Positions 1-9,314 of a stretch of DNA of 64,000 nucleotides are shown here, piece by piece. A program made the translations under genes and the position numbers. Where the stretch lies: NCBI RefSeq assembly GCF_002906575.1, contig NZ_CP026309.1, positions 3,348,001 through 3,412,000 on the forward strand, written 5' to 3'. Within the stretch, counting starts at the first letter, position 1. The number at the start of each line of letters is the position of its first letter. The stretch is from Salinigranum rubrum. GTDB lineage: Archaea; Halobacteriota; Halobacteria; Halobacteriales; Haloferacaceae. A model generated the notes under the pieces. The model saw nothing but the letters and a program-made list of their open reading frames with translations. It searched no databases and had not been told where the DNA came from.

Positions 1-378
1 GGCGTCGTCGAGGCCCATGCCGGCGACCACGTCGAGGACCTCGGCGTAGCTTCGATGCGGACCGGTACCCTCCACGAGGGAGGGTCCGTAGTCGTGACCG
101 TGTGCGTGGTCATCGTCGTGGTCGTGTGCGTGGTTATCGCCGTGACCGTGCGTGTGTGTGTGGTCGTCGGCCGTGTCGGTACCGGCGGAGTCGCCCACGA
201 CGACGTCGACGGTCGTCGCCGCGATACCGTTTCGCGTCGTCGTCGAGACCCGGAACTCGACGTCGAGGGCGTCCTCGACGGGCGAGAGGACGGCCGGGTC
301 GGCACCGGCGGCGACCAGGGCGGCGAGCAGCATGTCGCCGCTGGCACCGGTCCGACCGTCGAAGGCGAGCGTTCGCAT
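1..378 (-). CDS. larC: LarC-type nickel insertion protein, 5' part (runs off the left edge)
   Basis: Only the first 126 codons lie in the window; the gene continues leftwards. The start (MRTLAFDGRTGASGDML) matches the N-terminus of the LarC/DUF111 family, which inserts nickel into the pyridinium-thiocarboxylate cofactor of lactate racemase-type enzymes; the FDG...G-x-SGDM pattern is diagnostic. Residues about 75-105 form a His/Asp-rich loop with repeated H-x-H and DH pairs, as expected for a nickel-holding segment and commonly seen between the two halves of this family. An AGTATTTGA TATA-like box lies about 27 bp upstream of the ATG. The gene diverges from cdcH. The family call is firm; the physiological target enzyme is not visible here. 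Confidence 0.85.
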   Translation of the reverse strand, partial: MRTLAFDGRTGASGDMLLAALVAAGADPAVLSPVEDALDVEFRVSTTTRNGIAATTVDVVVGDSAGTDTADDHTHTHGHGDNHAHDHDDDHAHGHDYGPSLVEGTGPHRSYAEVLDVVAGMGLDDA

Positions 379-485
379 GAGTGAGTGCAGACGGGCGACC
401 CTCAAATACTGTCGGTCGTAGCACGTACAAACGACAGCGGCGGCGACAGCGCGGGTGCACAGCGCGTGCCCGTGTCGGTAGGGAT

Positions 486-517
486 TAATACCGTCCACGC
501 ATACCGTGATATACGGT
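486..517. promoter_or_regulatory. Palindrome and direct repeat in the larC/cdcH divergent promoter region
   Basis: ACCGT-GATAT-ACGGT (503-517) is a palindrome with 5-bp arms and a 5-bp spacer. A second copy of TACCGT lies 14 bp upstream (488-493). The 250-bp region 379-628 between the divergent genes holds no coding sequence, so an operator or a TATA-containing core promoter is plausible. No regulator can be assigned. Confidence 0.35.
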
Positions 518-628
518 GACACACACGCGAACGGCCGCGGAAACGGCTGGTACCCCCCCTAACAAAGCACTTATGAAGCGGCGTCGCCGAAAAACCGACA
601 TCTACGGAGGAATCCTCGCGGAACAATC

Positions 629-2854
629 ATGAACGAAGTGCAACTCGAAGTGGCGAAGGCGTACCCGAACGACTCGGGACGCGGAATCGCCCGTCTCGAC
701 CCGGACACGTTGCTCCATCTCAAGCTCTCCCCTGGTGACATCATCGAGATCGAAGGTGGTGAGACGACGGCAGCGAAGGTGTGGCGCGCGGACCGGCAGG
801 ACTGGAACACCGACACGGTCAGGATCGACGGCTTCACGCGGCAGAACGCCGACGTCGGCATCGGCGAGCGCGTGACCATCCGGAAGGCGGACGCGAAGAA
901 GGCGAACAAACTCGTCCTCGCCCCGCCCGAGGAGGCGTCGGTGCAGTTCGGCTCCGACGCCGCGGGTATGGTGAAGCGACAGATACTGAAACGGCCCGTC
1001 GTCGAGCGCGACATCGTCCCGGTGATGAGTTCGACGAACCACCCGTTCATGCGCTCGCCCGGGCAGGCCATCCCGCTCATCGCCGTCGAGACCGACCCCG
1101 ACGGCGTCTGTCTCGTCACCGAGGACACCGACGTCGAACTCCGAGAGGAACCCATCTCGGGCTTCGAGAAGACCGGCGGCGGCATCACGTACGAGGACAT
1201 CGGCGGACTTCAGGGCGAGATCCAACGCGTGCGGGAGATGGTCGAACTCCCGATGAAGCACCCCCAGATCTTCAAGAAACTGGGCATCGAGCCGCCGCAG
1301 GGCGTGCTCTTGCACGGACCGCCCGGGACGGGTAAGACGCTCTTGGCCAAGGCGGTGGCGAACGAGACCTCGGCGAGTTTCTTCTCCATCGCCGGCCCCG
1401 AGATCATCTCGAAGTACTACGGGGAAAGCGAACAGCAGTTGCGGGAGATATTCGAGGACGCCAACGAGGAGGCGCCCTCCATCATCTTCATCGACGAACT
1501 CGACTCCATCGCGCCCAAACGCGAGGACGTCACGGGCGAGGTCGAGCGCCGCGTCGTCGCCCAGTTGTTGACCATGATGGACGGCCTCGAAACGAGAGGC
1601 CAGGTCATCGTCATCGCCGCGACGAACCGGGTGGACTCGGTCGACCCCGCGCTCAGACGGCCGGGTCGGTTCGACCGCGAGATCGAGATCGGCGTCCCCG
1701 ACGAGGAGGGTCGCAAGGAGATTCTCCAGATCCACACCCGGGGGATGCCGCTCAGCGACGACGTGAGCCTCGACACGCTCGCCGACGAGACCCACGGTTT
1801 CGTCGGCGCCGACATCGAGTCGCTCACCAAGGAGGCGGCGATGAAAGCCCTTCGGCGGTACCTCCCCGAAATCGACCTCGACGAGGAGGACATCCCGCCT
1901 TCGCTCATCGACCGGATGATCGTCAAGCGCGCGGACTTCAACGGCGCGCTCGGCGAGGTCGAGCCGTCGGCGATGCGGGAGGTGCTCGTCGAACTCCCGA
2001 AGATATCGTGGGACGACGTCGGCGGCCTCGAAGGCGCGAAACAGCAGGTGAACGAGAGCATCGAGTGGCCGCTGAAGAACCGCGACCGCTTCGAGCGCAT
2101 GGGTATCGAGCCCCCGAAAGGCGTCCTCCTCTACGGGCCACCGGGAACAGGAAAGACGCTCATCGCGAAGGCGGTGGCGAACGAGACGAACGCCAACTTC
2201 ATCTCCGTCAGAGGGCCGCAGTTGCTCTCGAAGTGGGTCGGCGAGTCCGAGAAGGCCATCAGACAGACGTTCCGGAAGGCCCGGCAGGTCTCCCCGACCG
2301 TCATCTTCTTCGACGAACTCGACTCGCTCGCGCCCTCTCGCGGCCAGGAGATGGGCAACAACGTCTCCGAACGGGTGGTGAACCAGCTCCTCACCGAGTT
2401 GGACGGGCTGGAGGAGATGGGCGACGTGATGGTCATCGGCGCGACCAATCGCCCGGACATGATCGACCCGGCGCTCATCCGGTCGGGGCGGTTCGACCGA
2501 CTCGTCCTCGTGGGCGAGCCGAGCGAGGAGGGCCGCGAGGAGATCCTCAGGATCCACACGCAGTCGAGCCCGCTCGCGCCCGACGTCAGCCTCCGCGAAA
2601 TCTCGGAGATCACGGAGGGGTACGTCGGCTCCGACCTGGAGTCCATCGCGCGCGAGGCGGCCATCGAGGCGCTTCGAGAGGACACCGACGCCGACGAGAT
2701 CGAGATGCGCCACTTCCGGAAGGCGCTCGAAGCCGTGCGTCCGACCATCACCGACGACCTGATGGACTACTACGAGCGGATGGAAGACCAGTTCAAGGGC
2801 GGCGGCCGCGAGTCGTTCACCGAACGCCGCGACGGACGCATCGGCTTCCAGTAA
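629..2854 (+). CDS. cdcH: CdcH, Cdc48/VAT-type AAA+ ATPase
   Basis: A 741-residue Cdc48/p97-family unfoldase that extracts and unfolds proteins, typically feeding the proteasome in archaea. Residues 1-about 90 form the double-psi barrel N domain, followed by the CDC48 second N subdomain. Two AAA domains follow, each with Walker A GPPGTGKT (about residues 229 and 503) and Walker B (IIFIDELDS and VIFFDELDS). Length and domain order are complete. A CTTATG TATA-like element at about 569 and a GGAGGA motif at 605-610 precede the ATG. The latter is about 19 nt from the start, farther than a normal Shine-Dalgarno site, so its role is uncertain. A T6 run downstream may end the transcript. Confidence 0.96.
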   Translation: MNEVQLEVAKAYPNDSGRGIARLDPDTLLHLKLSPGDIIEIEGGETTAAKVWRADRQDWNTDTVRIDGFTRQNADVGIGERVTIRKADAKKANKLVLAPPEEASVQFGSDAAGMVKRQILKRPVVERDIVPVMSSTNHPFMRSPGQAIPLIAVETDPDGVCLVTEDTDVELREEPISGFEKTGGGITYEDIGGLQGEIQRVREMVELPMKHPQIFKKLGIEPPQGVLLHGPPGTGKTLLAKAVANETSASFFSIAGPEIISKYYGESEQQLREIFEDANEEAPSIIFIDELDSIAPKREDVTGEVERRVVAQLLTMMDGLETRGQVIVIAATNRVDSVDPALRRPGRFDREIEIGVPDEEGRKEILQIHTRGMPLSDDVSLDTLADETHGFVGADIESLTKEAAMKALRRYLPEIDLDEEDIPPSLIDRMIVKRADFNGALGEVEPSAMREVLVELPKISWDDVGGLEGAKQQVNESIEWPLKNRDRFERMGIEPPKGVLLYGPPGTGKTLIAKAVANETNANFISVRGPQLLSKWVGESEKAIRQTFRKARQVSPTVIFFDELDSLAPSRGQEMGNNVSERVVNQLLTELDGLEEMGDVMVIGATNRPDMIDPALIRSGRFDRLVLVGEPSEEGREEILRIHTQSSPLAPDVSLREISEITEGYVGSDLESIAREAAIEALREDTDADEIEMRHFRKALEAVRPTITDDLMDYYERMEDQFKGGGRESFTERRDGRIGFQ

Positions 2855-2913
2855 CGTCACCTCGCGCGAACACCGCGGCATCTCCTCCGTCTCCGTTCGA
2901 CCTGTCTGGACTC

Positions 2914-2919
2914 TTTTTT
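2914..2919 (+). terminator. Oligo-T terminator after cdcH
   Basis: A run of six T's lies about 60 bp after the cdcH stop codon, the usual form of an intrinsic archaeal terminator. No stable hairpin is evident. Confidence 0.4.
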
Positions 2920-3115
2920 CGACTGTCTGCACTCGGCTTCGGTACACCTACACGAGGCGGAGAGGCGACGGCGCCGGGACTAGTGTGTGAACAGTACCCA
3001 CATAGAGAGTATCCTGCCATACATAACGAACGTATCGGTGTTTTCCCAACGGAGCGGTATTTCGTTCTCTGTTCGAACTTAGTACTCCCGACGCGAACCG
3101 AGCACTTGAGACGGG

Positions 3116-3126
3116 TATTATAAACC
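3116..3126 (+). promoter_or_regulatory. TATA box of the pst1 operon
   Basis: TATTATAAACC is a strong archaeal TATA element centred about 37 bp before the ATG at 3158. Transcription would then start about 10 nt upstream of that ATG, giving a very short leader. Confidence 0.65.
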
Positions 3127-3157
3127 GCTTTAATCAAATCTCGGTTTGGCTCAGGTG

Positions 3158-4399
3158 ATGACGGACGAGCGCAATCGTCTGAGCGACCTGGTATCGCGGC
3201 GGAAGTTCATTGCGGCGACGGGCGCTGTCGGGGCCGCCGGCCTCGCCGGCTGCAGCGGGCAGTCGGGCGACAGCGGCAGTGGTGGCAACAGCGGCGGCGA
3301 GGGTGGCGGAAGCACGTCGACGGCGACGGACGCCCCCGAGAGCGGGAGCGGCGAGTCGATGGAGGGCGAGACCGAGTCGAGTTCGAGCTCGGGCTCGTCG
3401 TCCTCGCTGCTCACCGCCGAGGGGTCCTCGACGGTCTACCCCATCTCGAACAAGGGGAGCTCGTACTGGAACTCCAACGCGCCGCCCTCTGACGGCGAGT
3501 ACTGGGGCTCGAACTCGGAGAGCACCGTCCCCGGCTGGTCGGAGATCGAGACGGACATGCTCATCGCCGACTATTTCGCGAGCCAGTTCGGCTTCGAGCC
3601 GACCGAGCAGCGCTCGAGCCCGCCGTTCCCGACGACGGTCGGCCTGAGCCACTCGGGGACCGGCTGTGAGGCCGTCGTCGACGGTCTCGTCGACATCGGC
3701 AACTCCTCGGGTCCCATCACGGCCGAACTCGACTGGAGCGAGGAGCGGCGTGACGAGACGGTCGTCGACAACGTCGTCGGCCGCGACGGCCAGCCGGTCG
3801 TCGTCAGCGCCGACGTCTCCGAAGCGGGCGTCACGCAGCTCACCGGCGAGCAGGTCCGGCAGATCTTCCAGGGCGAGGTCTCGAACTGGAGCGAACTCGA
3901 GGGCGTCGACTACGACCAGGAGATCTTCGTCATCGGCCGCGCCGAGGGCTCCGGGACGGACACCTCCTTCAGGCTGAACATGCTCGGCGACGCCGACGCG
4001 CCGATGGAGGTCGACACCCGGCAGGGCCAGAACCAGCAGGTCGCCCAGCTGGTCCAGCAGAACGAGGGCGCCATCGCGTACATGGCGCTGGCGTTCACGG
4101 GCGAATCGGTCATCCCCATCGGCATCGACTTCGAGGGCACGCTGTACGAGCCGGACCCGGACGCGGAGAACACCATCTTCGACAGCGACTACCCGCTGAA
4201 CCGCGACCTCCACATGTACACGCTCATCGAGGAGTCGAACCCCAACGGGGGCGGCCGCGACCGGCGCGAGGCGGCGTTCATCAACATGTTCCTGACGGAG
4301 TTCGGACAGACCGTCTTCGTCGAGCAGAACAACTACATCCCGCTGCCGACGAGCGACCTCGAGGAGTTCAAGAGCCAGCTCGAGCCGCTGATGGCCTGA
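3158..4399 (+). CDS. pstS: PstS1, phosphate-binding lipoprotein of ABC transporter 1
   Basis: A secreted phosphate receptor that delivers phosphate to the PstCAB transporter. The signal has twin arginines at residues 14-15 (SRRKFIAA) and a lipobox ending in LAGC with Cys32, so the protein is predicted to be Tat-exported and lipid-anchored. A Ser/Gly/Glu-rich linker (about 33-90) precedes the PBP domain, whose EGSSTVYPI segment is the usual phosphate-contact loop. ATG 3158 is preferred. In-frame GTG 3155 and TTG 3146 would only add up to four residues. It is the first gene of pstS-C-A-B-regulator, with a T6 run before pstC. Confidence 0.93.
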   Translation: MTDERNRLSDLVSRRKFIAATGAVGAAGLAGCSGQSGDSGSGGNSGGEGGGSTSTATDAPESGSGESMEGETESSSSSGSSSSLLTAEGSSTVYPISNKGSSYWNSNAPPSDGEYWGSNSESTVPGWSEIETDMLIADYFASQFGFEPTEQRSSPPFPTTVGLSHSGTGCEAVVDGLVDIGNSSGPITAELDWSEERRDETVVDNVVGRDGQPVVVSADVSEAGVTQLTGEQVRQIFQGEVSNWSELEGVDYDQEIFVIGRAEGSGTDTSFRLNMLGDADAPMEVDTRQGQNQQVAQLVQQNEGAIAYMALAFTGESVIPIGIDFEGTLYEPDPDAENTIFDSDYPLNRDLHMYTLIEESNPNGGGRDRREAAFINMFLTEFGQTVFVEQNNYIPLPTSDLEEFKSQLEPLMA

Positions 4400-4444
4400 G
4401 ACGACGGGAGCGTTCGACCGGACCGTCCAGCCGATTCGCTTCGA

Positions 4445-4450
4445 TTTTTT
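4445..4450 (+). terminator. T6 run between pstS1 and pstC1, possible partial terminator
   Basis: TCGATTTTTTATCACA lies in the 90-bp gap after pstS1. The run could end part of the transcripts, giving more PstS than membrane subunits. The TTTTTTATC part could alternatively act as an internal TATA box for pstC1, since it lies about 40 bp before that ATG. pst2 has a T5 run at the equivalent place. Confidence 0.4.
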
Positions 4451-4489
4451 ATCACAACACATACACAAACCACAGTCACGATACACAAA

Positions 4490-5623
4490 ATGTCAACAGC
4501 TACGGATGGAGAACGGACCGGGTTACAGGCGAGAGTCCGGCGTCGGGCCGAGCGGTTACGCGACTTCGTCGACGACACCTCACCGGGAGCGCTCGTCACC
4601 ATCGCGGTGATCGCGGCGTCGCTACTGGCGGCGTTCGTCGGCTTCCTGCTCGTCTCGTCGCTGACGGTCGTCCCGTTCATCGTGTTCCTCGCCGCGTCGG
4701 GGTACGGCTGGCTCCGTCACCAAGAGGAGACCGCGCTGATACTGACACTGACGACCACGGTATCGACCCTCCTCATCCTGGGGCTCATCATCGTGTTCAT
4801 CTTCCTGGAGTCCGTCCCCGTGGTGCAGTACGAGTCCGCCACGGTGTTCGGTGTGACCGTCCCGGGGCTCCGGATGTTCATCGAGACGCGATGGGACGCC
4901 GTCTCCTCGCCGGTGCGGTACTCGATGGTCCCGATGATCCACGGGACGGTGATGGTGACGATCATCGCGACGGCGGTCGCCGCGCCGCTCGGGGTCGCGG
5001 CGGCGCTGTTCCTCTCGGAGATCGCTCCCGCGGTGGTGCGGGAGTTCGTGAAGCCGGGCGTCGAGATCCTCGCCGGCATCCCCTCTATCGTCTACGGGTT
5101 CATCGGCTTCACCGTCCTCAGCCCGTGGGCCTCCGACCAGTTCGACCTCACCGGCCAGGGAACGTACCTCTTCGTGGGTGTGGTCGTCGGCCTGATGGCG
5201 CTGCCCACCGTCGTCTCGGTCGCCGAGGACGCGCTCTCGTCGGTGCCCGAGTCGATGAAGAGCGGGTCGCTCGCGGTCGGTACGACCGACTGGCAGACGA
5301 TGACCTCCATCACGCTTCCCGCCGCGTTCTCGGGCGTGTCGGCGGCGGTGCTGCTGGGAGTGGGCCGGGCCATCGGCGAGACGATGGCCGCGACGGTGAT
5401 GCTCCGGGGAGTGCCTCGGCTCACGGAGCCGCTGGTGAACGTCTTCTACGGCCAGGAGACGCTCACGTCGCTCATCGCCCGCAACTACGGCGAGGCGGAC
5501 GGGCTCCAGCTCGACGCGCTGTTCATCGCCGGCGTCATCCTCTTCGTCACCGTGCTGTTCATCTCGATCGGAGCGCAGTACATCGAGTGGCGGATGCGGC
5601 GCAAGCTGGGAGGTGAGGCCTGA
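4490..5623 (+). CDS. pstC: PstC1, phosphate ABC transporter permease
   Basis: An inner-membrane permease subunit of the Pst phosphate importer, 377 residues. After a charged cytoplasmic N-terminus there are several hydrophobic segments (about 45-115). The binding-protein-dependent permease core follows, with the typical EILAGIPSIVYGFIG and AIGETMAA segments; the second is the coupling helix that contacts PstB. The last base of its TGA stop is the first base of the pstA ATG (5623), so the two are probably translationally coupled. The N-terminal part is longer than in bacterial PstC. Confidence 0.93.
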   Translation: MSTATDGERTGLQARVRRRAERLRDFVDDTSPGALVTIAVIAASLLAAFVGFLLVSSLTVVPFIVFLAASGYGWLRHQEETALILTLTTTVSTLLILGLIIVFIFLESVPVVQYESATVFGVTVPGLRMFIETRWDAVSSPVRYSMVPMIHGTVMVTIIATAVAAPLGVAAALFLSEIAPAVVREFVKPGVEILAGIPSIVYGFIGFTVLSPWASDQFDLTGQGTYLFVGVVVGLMALPTVVSVAEDALSSVPESMKSGSLAVGTTDWQTMTSITLPAAFSGVSAAVLLGVGRAIGETMAATVMLRGVPRLTEPLVNVFYGQETLTSLIARNYGEADGLQLDALFIAGVILFVTVLFISIGAQYIEWRMRRKLGGEA

Positions 5624-7245
5624 TGGCGGGCGCGACACGCAGCAAGCTGGTCGAGGCCGAGACGACCGGCACCGACGCCGTCGCCGCCGGAGCGGTCGGC
5701 CTCTCGGCAATCCTGTTCGTGCTCTCGCTCGCCGCGCTGTTCGAGACAGTGACGATCAGCGAACCGGTCGCCGGTATCCCGGTGGTGACGCTCATCGGCG
5801 GACTCTTGGTCCTGCTCGGCGGCGCGGTCATCACGTTCGGGGTCGGCTCACGGCTGGGCTACGTCGAAACCCAGCCGAGCTCCGGTGCCGGGCTGATCGC
5901 CGCCGCCGTCGCCGGGGTCGCGTGGTTCACGGTCGCCGGCGGGGCGGCGTCGCAGACACTCGGTCTGGGTACCGTCGGCGGCGTCGCAGGCGGGGTCGTG
6001 GTCGGTGGCGTCGCGTTCGCCGCCGCTGCGCTCACCCGCGAGGACATCGGCTCGACGGTTCCCATCGGGTCGCTGTCGCTCCTGACGGGGCTGGTGTTCA
6101 TCGCGGACGTCATCGGGCCGACCTGGATCTGGGACCTCGGCTGGGAGCAGAGCGCCTCGCTCACCGCCGAGTTCGTCATCCCCGTCGCGACCCTGTTCAG
6201 CACCCTGTTCGCCGGCTGGGCGGCCGCGAAGGCGTACGGCGGCTTCGGGGCGCGCGGCCGACGCATGGGCGCGTACACGCTCATCTACCTGAACGCCCTC
6301 TCCATCGTCGCCTTCCTGTTCATCCTGGTGGCGTTCGTCGTCGTGCAGGGAGTCCCCGGCCTGATGACCGGCGTCCAGTTCGGCGCGGGTGTCGGTCCCG
6401 AGACGACGCTCTTCGGGTTCACGTTCACCTGGCCGATCTACGTCCCGTTCGTGATGAACGGCGTCGCCCTGCTGAACGACTTCCAGGGCGTCCTGCCCGC
6501 CATCGTCGGGACGATCTGGCTCGTCATCGGTGCGGTGTTGTTCGCGGTGCCGCTCGGCGTCGGTGCGGCGGTGTTCCTCACCGAGTACGCCGAGCGCGGG
6601 CGGTTCACCCAGGCGGTCGAGGTGGCGACCAACGGTCTCTGGAGCACGCCGAGCATCGTCTTCGGCCTGTTCGGCTTCGCGTTCCTCGTGCCCCGGTTCG
6701 GGAACCAGAAGTCGCTGCTGGCGGGGATGCTCACCCTCGGGTTCATGCTCCTTCCCCTGGTCGTCATCACGAGCCGCGAGGCGATGATCGCGGTGCCCGA
6801 CGAGTACCGCGACGCGAGCGTGGCGCTCGGGGTGACGAAGTGGGACACCATCCGGAGCGTCGTCCTGCCGGCGGCGCTTCCGGGCGTCGTCACGGGCGTC
6901 ATCCTCGGCGTCGGACGCATCGCCGGCGAGACGGCCCCCATCCTGCTGACGATGGCCGGCGGGACGTTCGTCCCCGGCGCGCAGACGGTCGACGTCATCG
7001 GTGGCTTCGAGTTCACCGCCACGCCGCCGTTCGTCGCGAACCCCGAACTGCTACAGGCCACCTCCGCGCTCCCTTATCAGCTGTTCGCGCTGATCACGGC
7101 GGGCGTGGGGCTGGGCGACAACGTCACCGACCCACAGGGGTTCCGGTGGGCGACGGCGCTCGTCCTTCTGATCGTCGTCCTGTCGTTCTACGCCATCGGC
7201 ATCGCGACGCGATACTACTTCAGGAGTAAACTCCGCTACGAGTGA
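5623..7245 (+). CDS. pstA: PstA1, phosphate ABC transporter permease with a long N-terminal membrane extension
   Basis: The second permease subunit of Pst1. The C-terminal half (from about residue 285) is the classical PstA permease, with [13 protein letters not shown] and RIAGETAPI motifs. The first 230 residues or so are an extra, strongly hydrophobic region with about five to six predicted membrane segments, making the protein 540 residues against about 280-300 for bacterial PstA. It overlaps pstC by one base, and pstB starts 2 nt after its stop. PstA2 has the same extension, so it is a lineage feature rather than a chance fusion. The role of the extension is unknown. Confidence 0.92.
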   Translation: MAGATRSKLVEAETTGTDAVAAGAVGLSAILFVLSLAALFETVTISEPVAGIPVVTLIGGLLVLLGGAVITFGVGSRLGYVETQPSSGAGLIAAAVAGVAWFTVAGGAASQTLGLGTVGGVAGGVVVGGVAFAAAALTREDIGSTVPIGSLSLLTGLVFIADVIGPTWIWDLGWEQSASLTAEFVIPVATLFSTLFAGWAAAKAYGGFGARGRRMGAYTLIYLNALSIVAFLFILVAFVVVQGVPGLMTGVQFGAGVGPETTLFGFTFTWPIYVPFVMNGVALLNDFQGVLPAIVGTIWLVIGAVLFAVPLGVGAAVFLTEYAERGRFTQAVEVATNGLWSTPSIVFGLFGFAFLVPRFGNQKSLLAGMLTLGFMLLPLVVITSREAMIAVPDEYRDASVALGVTKWDTIRSVVLPAALPGVVTGVILGVGRIAGETAPILLTMAGGTFVPGAQTVDVIGGFEFTATPPFVANPELLQATSALPYQLFALITAGVGLGDNVTDPQGFRWATALVLLIVVLSFYAIGIATRYYFRSKLRYE

Positions 7246-7247
7246 TC

Positions 7248-8159
7248 ATGAGCGAAACAGAAACCACCCAGACGGAAGAGAAACGCTCGGACCAACCGCT
7301 TCAGACGACCGCCGGGGAGACCGAAGAGGAGACCCGACCCGAGTGGATCGACTACCGGTTCGACGGGAAATCGAAGCTGACGTCGGAGAGCCTCGACGTC
7401 TTCTACGGCGACGACCACGCGATCAAGGGCGTCTCGATGGATATCCCCGAGAACAGCGTCACGGCGCTCATCGGCCCCTCCGGCTGTGGGAAGTCGACGT
7501 TCCTGCGGTGTCTCAACCGCATGAACGACCGCATCAAGGCCGCACGGATCGACGGCTCGGTCAAGCTCGAAGGAGAGGAGATCTACCAGGACGGCGTGAA
7601 CCTCGTCGAACTCCGCAAGCGCGTGGGCATGGTGTTCCAGTCGCCGAACCCGTTCCCCAAGAGCATCCGCGACAACATCTCGTACGGCCCACGGAAGCAC
7701 GGCGACATCGAGAAGGGGCTCGTCGCGAAGCTGCTTGGCCGGAGCGACGAGGAGAAGGAGGACGAACTCGTCGAGCGGTGTCTCCGCGACGCGGCGCTGT
7801 GGGACGAGGTGAAAGACCGCCTCGACGACAACGCGCTCGGCCTCTCGGGCGGCCAGCAGCAGCGACTCTGCATCGCGCGGGCGCTGGCGACCGACCCGGA
7901 AGTGCTGTTGATGGACGAACCGGCGTCGGCGCTGGACCCCATCGCCACCTCGAAGATAGAGGACCTCATCCACAAGCTCTCGGAGGACTACACCGTCGTC
8001 ATCGTGACCCACAACATGCAGCAGGCGGCGCGTATCTCCGACCAGACCGCCGTCTTCCTCACCGGTGGGGAACTCGTCGAGTACGGCGACACGGACAAGA
8101 TCTTCGAGAACCCCGAGAGCCAGCGCGTCGAGGACTACATCAGCGGCAAGTTCGGGTGA
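7248..8159 (+). CDS. pstB: PstB1, phosphate ABC transporter ATPase
   Basis: The ATPase that powers the PstCA permease. It has Walker [10 protein letters not shown] (about residues 76-84), the ABC signature LSGGQQQR (about 199-206), Walker [14 protein letters not shown] and the switch histidine in VIVTHNMQQ. An acidic N-terminal tail of about 40 residues precedes the ABC domain, and there is an inserted charged segment after the Q-loop region (GDIEKGL...DEEKEDE). ATG 7248 is preferred; GTG 7242 would add two residues and overlap the pstA stop. The regulator gene follows after 76 bp. Confidence 0.95.
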   Translation: MSETETTQTEEKRSDQPLQTTAGETEEETRPEWIDYRFDGKSKLTSESLDVFYGDDHAIKGVSMDIPENSVTALIGPSGCGKSTFLRCLNRMNDRIKAARIDGSVKLEGEEIYQDGVNLVELRKRVGMVFQSPNPFPKSIRDNISYGPRKHGDIEKGLVAKLLGRSDEEKEDELVERCLRDAALWDEVKDRLDDNALGLSGGQQQRLCIARALATDPEVLLMDEPASALDPIATSKIEDLIHKLSEDYTVVIVTHNMQQAARISDQTAVFLTGGELVEYGDTDKIFENPESQRVEDYISGKFG

Positions 8160-8235
8160 GCCCGATGACGACAGCGGACGACGTTCCGAGCGTGGAGGCA
8201 CGTCACGGTCGTCAGGCCACGTCCGGAGGGTGACG

Positions 8236-9261
8236 ATGGAGACGCGGAAGCTCCAGGAGGTCGGCGGCGGGACCTACACGGTTTCGATCCCGAAGGAGTG
8301 GGCGATCGCTCGCGGGCTCGAAGCGGGGACGCCCGTCAACCTCTACAGCCACCTCGACGGCTCCATCGTCGTCCGGAGTCGTGAGAAGGACGGCGACGGG
8401 CTCTCGGAGATCACCGTCGAGGTGGACGGCAGCCGAACGCAGGTCGAACGCGCGCTCAGGGCGGCACAGGCCGTCGGCTTCGAGCGCGTGACGCTCGTCG
8501 CCGCGGAGCCGTTCGACGCCGAGACGTGTCGGGCGGTCCGGTCGCTGGTCCGACAGTTCGTCGGGACCGAACTCGTCGACGAACGCGACGGGAGGCTGGT
8601 CGTCCGGAACCTGCTCGACGCCTCGGACGTCTCGGTCCGGCAGTCCGTCGTCCAGTTGCAGTACGTCGCCCTCTCCATCCACGAGCGGGCGACGACCTCC
8701 TTCCTCGACACCGACCCCGGCGCGTACGAACAGCTCCGCGGGCGCGAGACGGAGGTCGACCGTCTCTGTGGGATGGTCGTCCGGCACTTCGGCCGCGCGC
8801 TCGTCTCGCTGGAGGAGGTCGACCGGGTCGGCGCGAGCCGCCCGGATCTGTTCGAGTACTACGAGACGGCCAGACGGCTCGAACGGGTCGCGCGCAACGG
8901 TCTCACCATCGCCCGCGTGGGACGGTACCTGGCCGACCCCCTCCCCGAAGCGGTTGTCGACGAACTGGAAACCGTCGCCAGCACCGCCAGAGGCGTCGTC
9001 GAGGGCACCTCGAACGCGGTCCTCGAAGGGCGGGACTCCGAGCGGGTCCACGAGATACTCGACACCTGCGTGGAGACGCGAGACAGCCTGGCCGCGTTCG
9101 AGGAGGCGCTGGCCGACGACCGGAGCGCGATGCCCGCCGGCCCCACGGCCGACGTCGTCGCCGTCGCGCGGAGCCTCGACGCGCTCCGGCGGACGCTCGA
9201 CCACGGGAGCGCCATCGGCGACGTCGCCCTCCAGGGCGCGATGCGCAGGGAGCGGCTGTGA
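8236..9261 (+). CDS. AbrB-PhoU fusion regulator, last gene of the pst1 operon
   Basis: A 341-residue protein. It begins with an AbrB/SpoVT-type swapped-hairpin DNA-binding domain (METRKLQEVGGGTYTVSIPK, about 1-45). A PhoU-type three-helix-bundle region follows (about 105-335) with PhoU-like segments including an E/D-rich metal-binding pattern. Such proteins are annotated as PhoU-family phosphate uptake regulators. The ATG at 8236 is supported by GGAGG at 8225-8229, one of the clearer Shine-Dalgarno sites here. Its place directly after pstB implies control of, or feedback from, Pst1. A close relative lies at 16963-17964 beside pst2. DNA binding is inferred from the domain only. Confidence 0.85.
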   Translation: METRKLQEVGGGTYTVSIPKEWAIARGLEAGTPVNLYSHLDGSIVVRSREKDGDGLSEITVEVDGSRTQVERALRAAQAVGFERVTLVAAEPFDAETCRAVRSLVRQFVGTELVDERDGRLVVRNLLDASDVSVRQSVVQLQYVALSIHERATTSFLDTDPGAYEQLRGRETEVDRLCGMVVRHFGRALVSLEEVDRVGASRPDLFEYYETARRLERVARNGLTIARVGRYLADPLPEAVVDELETVASTARGVVEGTSNAVLEGRDSERVHEILDTCVETRDSLAAFEEALADDRSAMPAGPTADVVAVARSLDALRRTLDHGSAIGDVALQGAMRRERL

Positions 9262-9314
9262 GACCACGAGGCCCCCTGACGTACCGAAGCGTGACGAAAA
9301 CGTCGTGAACCGCT

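Larger units (their letters stand above)
2855..3157. other. Intergenic region between cdcH and pstS1
   Basis: About 300 bp without a convincing gene. It holds the T6 run after cdcH, an AT-richer stretch from about 2990, a small GTTCGAAC palindrome near 3071, and the pstS1 core promoter at its right end. Any phosphate-responsive operator should lie between about 3000 and 3115, but I could not identify one. Confidence 0.6.

Noticed and set aside
602-2947. A 781-codon open frame on the - strand across cdcH
   Set aside because: It is the complement of a GC-rich coding gene in which stops are rare; the translation is Arg/Leu/Val-rich without domains. The + strand reading is a complete Cdc48.
3000-3115. 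A phosphate box (P box) before pstS1
   Set aside because: I could not find a motif shared between the pst1 and pst2 upstream regions.
8165-8233. A 22-codon frame starting MTTADDVPSVE between pstB1 and the regulator
   Set aside because: Too short, and its stop runs into the regulator's start region, without its own signal.
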